A stretch of DNA of 64,000 nt. It comes from Varroa destructor (taxonomy: Eukaryota; Arthropoda; Arachnida; Mesostigmata; Varroidae). Positions 35,782-46,639 of the stretch are shown one piece after another. Below the pieces are notes generated by a model, which was not told the origin of the DNA, did not search any database, and was given only the letters and a program-made list of their open reading frames with translations. Positions within the stretch are counted from its first letter, which is position 1; each line of letters begins with the position of its first letter. A program made the translations under genes and the position numbers. Location: contig NW_019211458.1 in NCBI RefSeq assembly GCF_002443255.2, positions 11,306,402 through 11,370,401 on the forward strand. Direction: 5' to 3'.

Positions 35782-38700
35782 CGCCTGTGCTAGCACGTTA
35801 CTATGGCATTACAATACTACGGTATTCGATTCTTGAATATCCCTCCGCTCGCCTGGTACATGCTTTCTGTGCTAGTCACTTGTTTACCGAGTAGCGAGCA
35901 CAAATTACCGATCTTTAGCGTGCTTGTAACAGTATCCGCCGTCATTCATTAGCCCACTAAGACAAGACCCACCTTCTAACTAGGTCGCCACACTCGAAAC
36001 CTACACCTTTGATTAAAGGTAAGCACGAGTATTGGGCCTATTATTTTATTGTGGATTTAAAAACGGATAGGATAGTGTGCGCGGTCATCTTTTGCACGTC
36101 CACCTGCTAACCAATTAGCCTGCACTTTTAGAGTCATCGTCGTTATTAGAGTCAAAATGCAGTAACACCACGAACGCTGAACTTAAGTCTGCACAGCTTA
36201 ACATGCAGCATGGGATAGAAAACGCGAGGAAAACGGGTAAAGGGTCGTTTCGGAACGGCTGGCGCAATAGGAATACGTGGGAAAACGTCGCAATCTGCGA
36301 CGCGAAAAACAGAACGCAGGGAGGGTGGCCGAGGGAAAGGTAGCAAGGAAAAACTCTTCTAACACAGAAACAAAAAGGGGAGACAACAGCATGAAAAAGC
36401 TGCAATAAACACCGAGTCAATAGTATTAGAGACACTGAGCATTACGGAACAATTGCGAGAAGGCAAGGCGCGGTACGTCGAGATCACGAAAGAAGCCGGA
36501 TGCATCCTGCCATCGTTCGCTATTCCCAGTTATCTTGGAAATGAAATCACAAAAAATTGACCAAATCGGATCGCTGTTGCGGAACTCAGCAGCAAATGAT
36601 AAGGCTCAATTTCTTTAACCCTCCCAGCTAGACGATGATCGCCGTTCTACCGCAGAATTAGCAACGAATCGTACCTACACGCCGAAGCAGTAACGCGGTA
36701 ATGTCTTACACCATGGCGGTACAGCGGCTCCGTCAACATTACACCACAGGCAACTGCAGTTATAGCAGCAGACCCAACACAACAGGTATAGTAAATAAAA
36801 ATCACCTTCTGGCGGAATTTTTACACGCTTTCGCCCAACTTGTCACCGAAAGCCCTACAATGGAAGAGGGAGCAATCTTTAGACAACGACATTTTGTTCC
36901 ACTTCTTAGATCACAATTTCTATGGAACCTGTTCTCTATGGTTCTAACCTGTAATCGCTCTGCCTCCAGGATTTCCCACAGATCTTCCACCTGGTCAAGA
37001 AAACAGAAGCGAGCTTGAACCAGAACAGCTTTTCGTATCGGCGATCTAGTACTACTGAGACCCGACCCCACACAATAACGCAAGAAGCATCATAATATGA
37101 ATGGTGAGAACAGTAGAAAATCAAAAGCATGTTGTATCACTTGTTTTTCCTCATTCATACTTGGGATACAGATACTACGGTATATTAATAAGCGTTGCGA
37201 AAGGGAAAATCATTAATACGTTCTTCCCTTACACCGCAATACATTTTGTTGAACGGCCATTGTTCACACAGAAAGAGGACAAGGGTTTTTGCGCACTTTC
37301 CGCGTGTATTGTATGATGATATGTTACATTATGACAAAACCGGTGAGCCCTATTGCTTGAGAAGGAGGGGACTTGGCCGTACAAGCCCCATCGCCGCAGG
37401 GCTTACGAATTTTACGCTGTTGCCGCATAACTGTTATTGCTTAATCCATCAATGCAGAGCATATTAACCTAAAACTGTGATATGATTTATCTCACACAGT
37501 TCACTTAGGGACTAAATGATTCCGTCAGATGTATGTGAGCGAAACGGTCCATGGTATATTTTTTAGTTTATCACGTTCATAATAGTAAGTGTAACCGTAA
37601 CCATTATGACCGTCAGACATGCGATCAACAAGCAAACAGTGACAATGGAGCGTGCGGTTCGGCGTACTTGCCGATTCGAAATATTGATGAACCCCTTGAC
37701 AACAGCGGTCTGCTTTAGACAGAGCCTTACCCGACCATATCCTCCACTTGGATTGCATGAGTTCTACTTAGTTCATCTTGCCTCGTAGATTCAACCTCTT
37801 TCCCGTATTTCTCATTAGATATATACATTGATTATCAAGGTCTTTCACAGCGTGGCAGCGCTGCTCCGCCAGTTATCGCGTGCTTCTATGATCTTGTCGC
37901 GATAAAACACCGCAAACCAAAATCAGACAAATTATGATAGTGGAAATAATTGTAACAGAGATATGCGCGCAGACCAATCACATTAGTTTCATATTGTGAA
38001 CTACAATAACAAAGCAGCTACAGTCGCCACCGCCTAATCTTGGCTATTTATAAAACAGGCACATAATTGTGACGGCACCGGAACCCGGACCGCTTTTGTC
38101 AACGCCTAGTAGAAAAAACTCGCCACAGAACGGACCTAATTGATCGAGACTGCAAATTTAAACGGCAACTGCCTTTAACGTTGGCCGACGAGCAACTTCG
38201 GCTTTGATCCGAATTACTTGGGGTTCGAAAAAAACGGGGGAACTGAACTATGACGAACGACCCATACACACCCAGAGTGGGACACAAAACCGTCGCAAAG
38301 TGCACTAGCTATGCTTCACTATGCAAATGGCTCCGATTATCTATAGAAGTTTTCATCAGTTCGACATACTTGGGTAGTGGAAAGTTGAAGTGCATCTGCA
38401 AGATAACATACCAAAAAATGCACAGCAGTACCGTAAAAATGTGCAAGACGTTCAAGAGAAGTAGCAACAAAAAAAGTCGATAGACAACATTATAGGTACT
38501 TACTTAGACTTAATTTGACTCTCTATTGAGTACAGAAAGCCTTATAATACAGAATAACCTAAAACAGACGACCGAGGCGCGCTAGAAGCAACGACAAATA
38601 CCCGCAACATTTGCCGAAGACGGGCACTTAATCAAAAAAGATAACGGCACGAAGTCACGGAACGTTCGTAAATGTATTTGCTGCGTCCACAACACTTATC

Positions 38701-39318
38701 AATTCTTCTACCTCCCGTAACGTTGGGCCGCTTTTCCGCTGGTTGCCGCCTAACAAGTGGTAATCTTTTTCTTGTTTGATGATCGCCTGTCTGAGTCGAT
38801 TACCTTCGACGATCGGTAACGTCATCTGAGTTTCTTTAAGTTTTTAGGCAACAATAACTGTTGGCCAACAAGATAGTCAACCCCGGAAACCCCTTTCGGA
38901 AGTTACTCCATTGCCCAATGACACAAGCAAAACAATGGAACTACTCACAATAATGTAGACTATCACCGTGACGTCCACTCCGGCGCGAAGCCGACCGGAA
39001 GTGTCGGGTCGGTCAGGCAACGCCCAAACAAATGACCTGAAAGCGGCGGAGCGCAAAGGAAGGAGTTATGCAGCCTGGCGCTGCTTGCAAACTCTGATTC
39101 GCACCAAGAAGCAGCGGCGGCAAACATAGATCCATACGAGTATTGGGGCAATTTTGAAGCAGCGGCGGAGGTAGTGGCTGGGCGGTGTTCCTTCTGTGCC
39201 AACAAAGAAGCCCTTTGGCGTTCCGTCTTTCGCCGCTCTACCATGCGAAAGACGCCGAGCATTTATACACGCCCGCGGGTACCGATTGCATATCTGCCTC
39301 TACAAAGGATACTAGTTA

Positions 39319-39786
39319 GTGGACAGCAAATACTGTCCTGCATTCGAATCTATTCGGTTACAGCCTGAACAAATGATCGTAAGGTGCTTTCCACTATATA
39401 TACACACATGCGAGCATCAATGTTTGGGAATTTGCAACTTCCATCGACGTCCTGCCGTCGTCAGTGGATTGGCAGAACTTTATGAGCCAAGACGTGCCAT
39501 CCGAATGCAATGGAACTTGATAGAAGCAAGGGTAGTGGTAAGAGTAAACATGTGCCTCCTTACTCGACTGGCTACTATCCTTTTAAGGTCACCCTGTCCT
39601 GGCCTTCTCTTCAAGCCTACTAAAATCGGGGTAGGAACAGGAGTGTTTGAAAGAATCAATAATAGACACAGACGGTTAAAACCTACTCATGGCTGTAAGC
39701 TCTTAATACTGCCCATATTAGTAGCGGTACGGGATAGCGGAGGAGCTGAAAGTTTGGCGTTCGGGAAGGTCACTGCTTTTCGTTAA
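39319..39786 (+). CDS. 155-codon open frame, unknown
   Basis: The frame starts at GTG just past an in-frame TAG and runs to TAA, with no ATG start context and no matching splice signals noted. The peptide is mixed, with an Arg/Leu/Val-rich middle (RVVVRVNMCLLTRLATILL). It is longer than most chance frames here but otherwise unsupported. Confidence 0.13.
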   Translation: MDSKYCPAFESIRLQPEQMIVRCFPLYIHTCEHQCLGICNFHRRPAVVSGLAELYEPRRAIRMQWNLIEARVVVRVNMCLLTRLATILLRSPCPGLLFKPTKIGVGTGVFERINNRHRRLKPTHGCKLLILPILVAVRDSGGAESLAFGKVTAFR

Positions 39787-40558
39787 GGCTGCTTCCTCGC
39801 TCATCTGTCGATGAAAACGGCGAACGCAGAACAGCTTACGAGCTTAATGAGTGTCCTTCGCTCGTATTCAACCGATGCCAGCCGTTCGTATCAAATAAAA
39901 CTCTCAGTTTTCTCTCTAGGCTAAACGTCCTCGAAGCGGTCCATCAACGCACAAATAGCTACGACTCTTTCACGTCTACTATGGAACTCTGACTTCCTGC
40001 ATATTTAGAAATCGAGGACCTACACGCTAAACTATCTATCGTACAGGTAAATATATTTGGCATAGTAATTATATGCTAGTCGAATCCAACGGCATACTCC
40101 GGACCGTGCCTTGGATTCTCTCTAATTATCTATTTAGTTAGTAGTCATATTTTTTTACACTAGCAGTCCAACGACGTCGATCGGACTAGGTCGAATGAGA
40201 GCATGACACAAAAAGAAGGGTAAGAAATTAACAAACGACGGCACAAGTTTAGTACACAAGCCACTAAAAGCTACAACTTTTCCAGTCAAGTGCCGTTGAA
40301 TAGCCGAAGTCTCAAAGCCAAGCCAACCTCACTCTTAGGAATTGGGTCCCCTTTTCGAGTTTCGTTCTGGCCGACTGGGCCTTCTGCTTTTGACTTCGAA
40401 CAATGAGACAATATTTTTACTTGAGGGCTCTACCGACCTTACCCAAGGCTATTTCGATTTGCTTTAAAACAATGCCGCAATAGTTTCTATCGGCTGTGGG
40501 TTGTAGCTAGGCGATATGCCCTGCAAAATGAGCAGAAACTCTATGAATATAGTCCTAC

Positions 40559-40690
40559 CTTTGATTGTGGGGATCACTAAGGCCTAAATGCCAGAGACGT
40601 TTCTGACTTTTCTGCTTGCCTTTTCTACTAGCGGCCAGCAGCTGCAGGACGAGGCCACGACGGGCGTATAGAACGAGGCTGTATGCAGCC
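40559..40690 (-). CDS. Candidate 132-base internal exon
   Basis: The acceptor is excellent (AACTTCTCTTTCTAG) and the donor good (CAAAG followed by GTAGGA). The length is a multiple of three, and only the phase-2-in, phase-2-out frame is open; it includes YSLVLYARRGLVLQLLAASR and a basic Lys/Arg stretch. Its phase does not fit the phase-0 donor at 42820, so it would need another partner or be noncoding. The product is not recognised. Confidence 0.27.
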
Positions 40691-42819
40691 CTAGAAAGAG
40701 AAGTTGCAACTGCAAAGAGTTGAAAAAACCCTGCTTTCCACCCTGGTTCTTTCGTTTCTGCTGCTGCGATTATTGTCTCGGAGATTTCAGCTCGCGTTCG
40801 CGGGAAATTTCCCTTGCACCAGCGCATCAATCAAATACTCACTGGCGCGAGCCCTCCTACATGGCAGCTATTCACGAGAACAGCGATCAGCCGATCACAT
40901 AAAGAGCCTTATAGAAAATCTTGACGGTCAGGAAAGACGACAGCAAAACACCATAAGGTAAAGCTGACTTCGTCGAGCTGGACTTGGAGAAGAACGGAAA
41001 GTCAGTGAAGCCATTTACAAGGATAGCACAGCAGGGAAGGGATGAACAACTATTTATAACAAAGATTTTCGTTCACCTTACCAACTCATGTGTGCAATAG
41101 TGACATGTTTATCACAACGAACTTGTACGTAGTAGCTTGTGGTCCTCCACAGCCTTAACCGACACTGGTTTGCCCATCCATATATCGAAATTAGAGCTTC
41201 GAAAGAAAATTTTTGCAATTCCTTGACCTGTATGCCCATTCAGAAGACCACTTCCTGTGTGCATTACGGTTGCCTACCAATTAATAATGGATCGTATACT
41301 ATCTGCAGAACAGGTGAGGTCGTTCCGACGGGAAATGGAACGCTAATAAAGCTTTATATGTAGATGTACATTTTGCAACTGTCGATAAGTTTGGCTAACT
41401 AGACTAAGGGAAAAAGGTTAACAAAAAGGCTTTAGAGAGAACCAGTCCTACAGTAGTCATTTTTAAACTAGCAATGAGTTAGCCTTCTTATCTGCTCACA
41501 ATGTATTTAATGATAAAATTTGAGCGTAAATAGATTATCACGAGTATTGCCACAAAGACTCCACTGTTCACCAACCTATCCAGGTTAGTTAAAAAACACA
41601 GGGTGATGTTTTACACAAAAGTAAATTGTAAGCATCAACCTAATTTACCAAGAAGTCTCAAAATAGGAGAGGAAGCAGACCGTATTAGCCCGAGGACCTA
41701 AATAATTTCATTCAAACTTTTTTCATTTACGAGAGCGATATTTTTTACGCCTTTTTACATTTACGCCTACATGCAGTTTCGATGAATTAACTATTTACAA
41801 CTGTGTAATACATGTGAAGTCGTTCACTAGGTTTAGTCAGTATAGGTTTGGATGTGTTGAGCTGTACACAGAGAGAAAAAAGAGATGGACTAGGAAGTGT
41901 GCAACGACGCGATTTCTCATCCCACGGAAACAATCACTTTTACCAAGGTATTTGATATGAGCGGTAACATACAATGAGAAATATTTATACACCTACACGG
42001 ATTTCATCACAAAATCATTGTTGTTTCATTATATCTTCTGTACGTCAAAATTAACTGGTATTATGTACAGGTTCCACGTTTCGCTCTTTTGCAACCTGTG
42101 CATAACGGCCGATTCGCCGACTAATATATGTTTTCTGCTAAGTATTACGTTATTTGAAAAGGTTATTATTTAAATACTAGTGATATAACAACTATAAATA
42201 TAAAAACTTTAGAAGGATCTATGCACGAATTACAGAAGTAAAGATAACTTTATTAAGAGCCTGTTTCTATGACTTAGTAAACACGTTTTACTAAAATAAA
42301 TATTCACTCTGATACATTCGGTCTAACATTGGCTTACTATATTACCTGTTCAATACCTGAACTCCCCTTTCCATTATCTGGCCGTATGGGCCACTTGATT
42401 CTGTACCTGAATTCGAAATCCTAAATTTACCCTGCTAATCCTGTACTAAAGTTGACCTAATTTGAATTGCAATTGCATTCCTAATATATTGCAGCCAATT
42501 AGATATAAAAAGATAACACCTGAAATTTTAGCACCTCCTCAATGGAGAAATATACAAGCGCCTGTACCCAGTGTTCTAATACACAACCTACATGGCATAA
42601 CGTGCAATAACATCTGCTTGTCCAAAGACATAGGACCACATCGTTTTCCAGTATATTAGATCTCGCAAAATCCTGAAAAAGTGAACTGCACACCTATGTT
42701 TTTTACCCTGTAACTCATGCAATGAAAGCTCGATATAGGAGCTAACGTATTAAAAAATGTCTACTCTACAAGGTTTTTAAGTAGTACCTAGTACACATTG
42801 GAATCTTCAGTGTACTTAC

Positions 42820-43086
42820 CACTTGAGCGGGTCCGGCGGCTGATTGTGGCACGCCCGGAAAGATGCCCCCCTGAAGCGCTTGGACTGCTGCCGAGTTCTG
42901 CATGGCTGTGTACATAGCTAGTGTGCGTGCATCTGCGGCGAATCCAGCTGCTCCGACGCCTGTCACGGGCCGTCCAGCGACACCAACGCCGACGCCAGGC
43001 ACTTGCGGGAACACCGGCACCTGCGAGGCCATCACCGCCGAGCCTAGTTGCTCCACCGCTGAAGCTGCGGTTGCACCGTTCGCCAT
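42820..43086 (-). CDS. Upstream coding exon, N-terminal form A of the Ala/Gln-rich protein
   Basis: There are 89 codons from ATG at 43086 to a consensus donor (CAAGTG followed by GTAAGTACA), ending in phase 0. That joins in frame to the phase-0 acceptor of the 6.5 kb exon. The peptide starts MANGATAASAVEQLGSAV and is Ala/Val/Gly-rich, with a PVFPQVPGVGVGVAG stretch and an ARTLAMYTAMQNSAAVQALQ segment that could be helical. Its composition matches the downstream exon, which supports the same gene. The start is uncertain. The ATG context is weak (T at -3), the frame is open a few codons further up to a TAA, and two AG dinucleotides (acceptor boundaries near 43090 and 43101) could make this an internal exon, although both have poor pyrimidine tracts. 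An exon candidate at 44122-44041 lies upstream. Confidence 0.7.
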
Positions 43087-44040
43087 ACACTGGGCCACAA
43101 CTGTTTACCGCTAATGTGCGCGTTCGTGCGTGCTTTTGTTAAGCACACACTATGCGCAGAACAACGTTATGTACAATGGCACAAAGGACAACAAGAACTA
43201 GGACAATAATGAAGGCAACCAAAGCGACGTGTTTACGAAAAGTGGGCCAGAGATAGCGAGAGAGCAACAGGAAAGATAACGTCGAGCGAGCTAAAAAGGC
43301 GTGAGGTACAGACACACAAACACACAATTAAAAAAACAAGGCCACAAGAAGAGTACACGGTGCAGAAGTAGCAACACGCTCTGCGAGAGAGGCGTCAAAA
43401 TATAGAAGAAAACCGTGTTTATCTGTGTGTGTCTGCGACGGTGATTTCGCGATACGCGACGCCCGTTCGTGGCAGTTACAGTGCGATTGATGGGGTCTGA
43501 TTGCACACGACAGGTACCAGGCCAATGAGGGCTGCAGGCTCGTGCCGCGGAGAGCCCCTACGGTGTTCCTCGTCGAAGAAGGGGGCGCAGGAGGCGTTAG
43601 GTGTAATTAATGATCGTCGCCGTTGGCGTCGCCGTTACTGGGCTGTGTACTCCACTCGGCTCGTTTTTGTGACTCGCCGACTCCTTCGCGCTTGACCCAG
43701 TTGCTTGGCAACGACTCTGAATTTCCCGCGAACACACAAAGTACGTATCAACCATACAATGAAAATGGCAGCGCACCCTCCAGAGCAACGCTTTGAAAAA
43801 CTCCCTACTTTCACTTGTCGTCGTTGACAATGCACAATTGTACTGGCGAGTGGGAGTAATAACGTAGATTTTTGCCTAACTTACTTCGTCTAACACTACA
43901 GTAGTGTCGAGGTGTGCAGCTATTAGCAATGTATATTCTCTATTAATCTGCTTTTTCTTTTTTTGCGGTTCTTCTAGATGATCTTTTAGAAGCTGATTGA
44001 AATTTCAGCTGGCGGCGGCTCAATAAGCTTCTCCACCTAC

Positions 44041-44122
44041 CGGAACTGGCCACCTGTTGGTGAATGGGGTCACTTTCTTTTTTGCCCACAGACAATGCGA
44101 GCTCGTTTTCGATTCAGATTGC
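44041..44122 (-). other. Candidate exon upstream of the 43 kb coding exon
   Basis: There are 82 bases between an acceptor (TTCATCACAG) and a donor (GTTCCG followed by GTAGGTGG). The only open frame enters in phase 2, reads QSESKTSSHCLWAKKKVTPF and onward, and leaves in phase 0. That would be compatible with the weak acceptor two codons before the ATG of the 43 kb exon. It may equally be an untranslated leader exon. Confidence 0.28.
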
Positions 44123-45413
44123 CTGTGATGAACAAAAGACGAAAGGAAAAAGACGATTAGTTTAAAGGTACGGGAATATACTATCAGATCGTGAACACAA
44201 ATAGCATATCTAGTCATAATCGGATATTTTACCACAGACAGAACATACATAGGTTTAAAACCATGTTGCACATGCCCCTTTCTCACTAAATAAACGAAGC
44301 AGACCCAAATGCGATCTGCTCAGCGCAATATTGTACGCAGCAAAGGCATTTCGAACAGAGATATCTGCATCCCCAGTTGTCCACGCACGCGCTACAAGGA
44401 TTCTACGCAGCGCTGAATAGGCATTACTCTGACCGAAGCGCTACCCTTGGCATACCTGGTGTTTTTCTTTATACGCAACCTTTGCCACCTATTTATTGAA
44501 CATCGTTACCGTCACCGTCACCGAAAACAAGTAAATGTCGTTCCAGTCAATGAATTCTGTTACCTTACAGTTTGTATCTGCGACCTTTTTCCTCTCGACT
44601 CCTGCCACAAATCCATGGCTTCTCCTTAAGGGCATTGCCCTATAGCCACAACCGCCGTCGACAGCAGTATTCTTCACTTTGTCGCAGTTCCCATATCGGA
44701 GAACGAACTCCCCACGGGCTTCGAAATCACCTCGAATTGTCCTACTCCGTTTTTCCCTCTTCCTCCTCTAGCCAAGAGAGTAGTGAAGTGATGCAAAAAG
44801 TACGTACTACATCACCGAGCATACACCTTGAATCCAACGAATCTTGCAGACGCGTCCATTGAATTTCGTTGTTTCTTTCTCGCTCTGCCCAATCACTCGT
44901 GCTGGTCAAAGCCATAAATGTGTTAGGTTTCGACTGACAGCAACGCTAGTGACCAACAGCCATCGACTTGGGATTGCTGATCCAGGCCGAGGCTGCACGC
45001 TAAGCACCGAGCTCTGTTTCTCTTGTAAAAGAAGACGTGCAAGATGGAGAAAGGCACAAAAGACAACGGCTCGGTACTTCCCCGCAAAAACTAGTACCCT
45101 GACGAACAGCATGAGCATAGAGTTTTCTTCGATGTATTTATTCTGTGCGGTTCTGACGTTTTCTTTATGACTATCTCGCTAGTATTGCTGTACCAGCAGC
45201 TGCTATTGGCAGTAATGATGAAAACTGTAGTAATAGAAGTAGCGATCGATCGTGCGTTACTTCGCCTGGGTTTTTTCGACTGTTTCGCTTTTCACATACA
45301 TACAAATAGACAGACAGATTTTACCCTGTCGCGTAACGGTTACTGCTGAAGCCCCGGCTGGCGCTGCTACGACGCAATTATAAACGAATCCTGCTGACTG
45401 GCGCTCTCTTTAC

Positions 45414-45503
45414 CTGCCATTACACTTTTGCAGCTAGTGACGCGCAAGTTAACGCAGTCGTTGAAGCCGAACGAAACCGAAGAAACTCGGAAACGTTCGC
45501 CAT
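45414..45503 (-). other. Possible 5' leader exon with a short upstream open frame
   Basis: A donor (GGCAG followed by GTAAAG) ends a GC-richer block on the minus strand. Inside it, ATG at 45503 with G at -3 opens a 27-codon frame (MANVSEFLRFRSASTTALTC and onward) that stops at 45420, six bases before the donor. The exon's 5' end is not defined. The position suits a first noncoding exon for the 44.1 and 43.1 kb exons, but no core promoter element was identified. Confidence 0.22.
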
Positions 45504-45644
45504 CACCGTTGCTGCGATCTTGTCGCCTCGCGTAAACCGCCGGTTTCGTGCAATTCTGCGAATTTGTTCTTAATGACCTTCGTTTTCCATGTCGTTTCTT
45601 TCTTCTGTTGGTCTTTCTAGGTTAGCTAGACAATATGTAGAGCT

Positions 45645-45854
45645 ATGGCTACAGAGCTACCCGCGCCCGTCCGCCCACCTTCGACATCCCCCGTCTCATT
45701 AGAACTTGACCAATTTTTCTATGAAGGACCACCAGCGTGCACATGCCATAGTACCGCTTTAGCAGCAACGGATGCCATCAAAAACACCAACTTCCTATTA
45801 CCCAGCGATACCGATTTCAAAAAGTTCTCAGGCAGCGGTGGCAGCAGAACCTAA
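45645..45854 (+). CDS. 69-codon short open frame, unknown
   Basis: The ATG has G at -3 and G at +4, shortly after an acceptor-like CTTTCTAG. The peptide starts MATELPAPVRPPSTSPVSLE and continues with FFYEGPPACTCHS. There is no signal peptide, membrane segment or known motif. Length alone is within chance. Confidence 0.17.
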   Translation: MATELPAPVRPPSTSPVSLELDQFFYEGPPACTCHSTALAATDAIKNTNFLLPSDTDFKKFSGSGGSRT

Positions 45855-46197
45855 TGAAGTAACCAAGTAGCTCTGTATCAATGGGTCCTGCTGGTTGTCC
45901 CACTCAGAGCGTCACCGTGCCCTTAACTAGTCTAATTAGTGATCAATAAAGTTGGCAAGTTAATTCGAATCACATAGAAGCACCACAAAAAGAACAGAAC
46001 GTAAAGGCGGATGTATATGTATTGTAATGGTATAGACACATAATTATTGCCATAGTAGCGCGCACAAACTCTCCCCACCCGACTCTTTTCAGCTCACATC
46101 CCTCTGTGTGGCGGTCTAGTATCATATGTTAACATGGGTCGCGTAAAATAGATTACGCATGTGATTAGTTTGGGCCTAATTGTGTTGCATGTTACAG

Positions 46198-46639
46198 GAC
46201 GTGTTGCTCGACTACATCATAAACAGATTGAAAGTCCCCAATATACGGGATACCCAAATCTTATGTGTGTGGACTTGTCAGGCACTGGTCGCAAGTACAT
46301 AATCGACGGAAGCACACGGGCGGATATTTGACATTAATACAGAAATATCACAGCAGCGGAACATGGCTGAGGTCAGCAATTTGCAATACAACCAAAGGGC
46401 GCGTGAAATGGCCATGAACCGAAAGGCACCGCAATTGTTATCGAACTGGATGAAGATGTTTGGCCTTAAATTCAGGCTAGAAATTGAAGTGGATTACGGT
46501 GACTACTGGGCACCCTCGGCTTGCCTGCCCAAGGATTTGCTCCCCGTTTCAACTTCCCATCCATAGACGAATGCAAGCAGACAGCCACGTGTGGTCATAT
46601 TGAACACCGTGACACGCTTTATGTTCGAATATGAATAAA
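46198..46639 (+). pseudogene. Cluster of three protein-like open frames ending near AATAAA, possibly a broken gene
   Basis: After an acceptor-like GTTACAG, one frame reads 34 codons (DVLLDYIINRLKVPNIRDTQ and onward) to a stop at 46300. A second frame (46263-46331) reads MCVDLSGTGRKYIIDGSTRA and on to TGA. A third starts at ATG 46363 in ideal context (GGAACATGG) and runs 67 codons (MAEVSNLQYNQRAREMAMNR and onward) to 46566. AATAAA follows at 46634-46639. Three adjacent protein-like pieces in changing frames suggest a decayed coding sequence, but no family is recognised, and each piece alone is of chance length. Confidence 0.22.

Larger units (their letters stand above)
6557..42819 (-). other. 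Long intron (about 36.3 kb) between the 43 kb and 6.5 kb exons
   Basis: The intron is bounded by a GTAAGT donor at 42819 and a TTTTCAG acceptor at 6557, both phase 0. It contains the form B first exon near 21.1 kb, the decayed exon copy at 6715-6780, the hairpin at 6895-6961, microsatellites and several weaker exon candidates listed separately. If form B is used, the intron is 6557-21057. No unbroken gene was recognised inside it on either strand. The long stretches 7000-8800, 9400-14400, 15200-20300, 21200-32700 and 36000-40500 show no convincing coding sequence. Confidence 0.6.

Noticed and set aside
42902..43142. Plus-strand Pro/Thr-rich frames and a second minus-strand frame at the 43 kb exon
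   Set aside because: They are shadows; only the minus frame ending in phase 0 at the consensus donor is consistent with the downstream exon.
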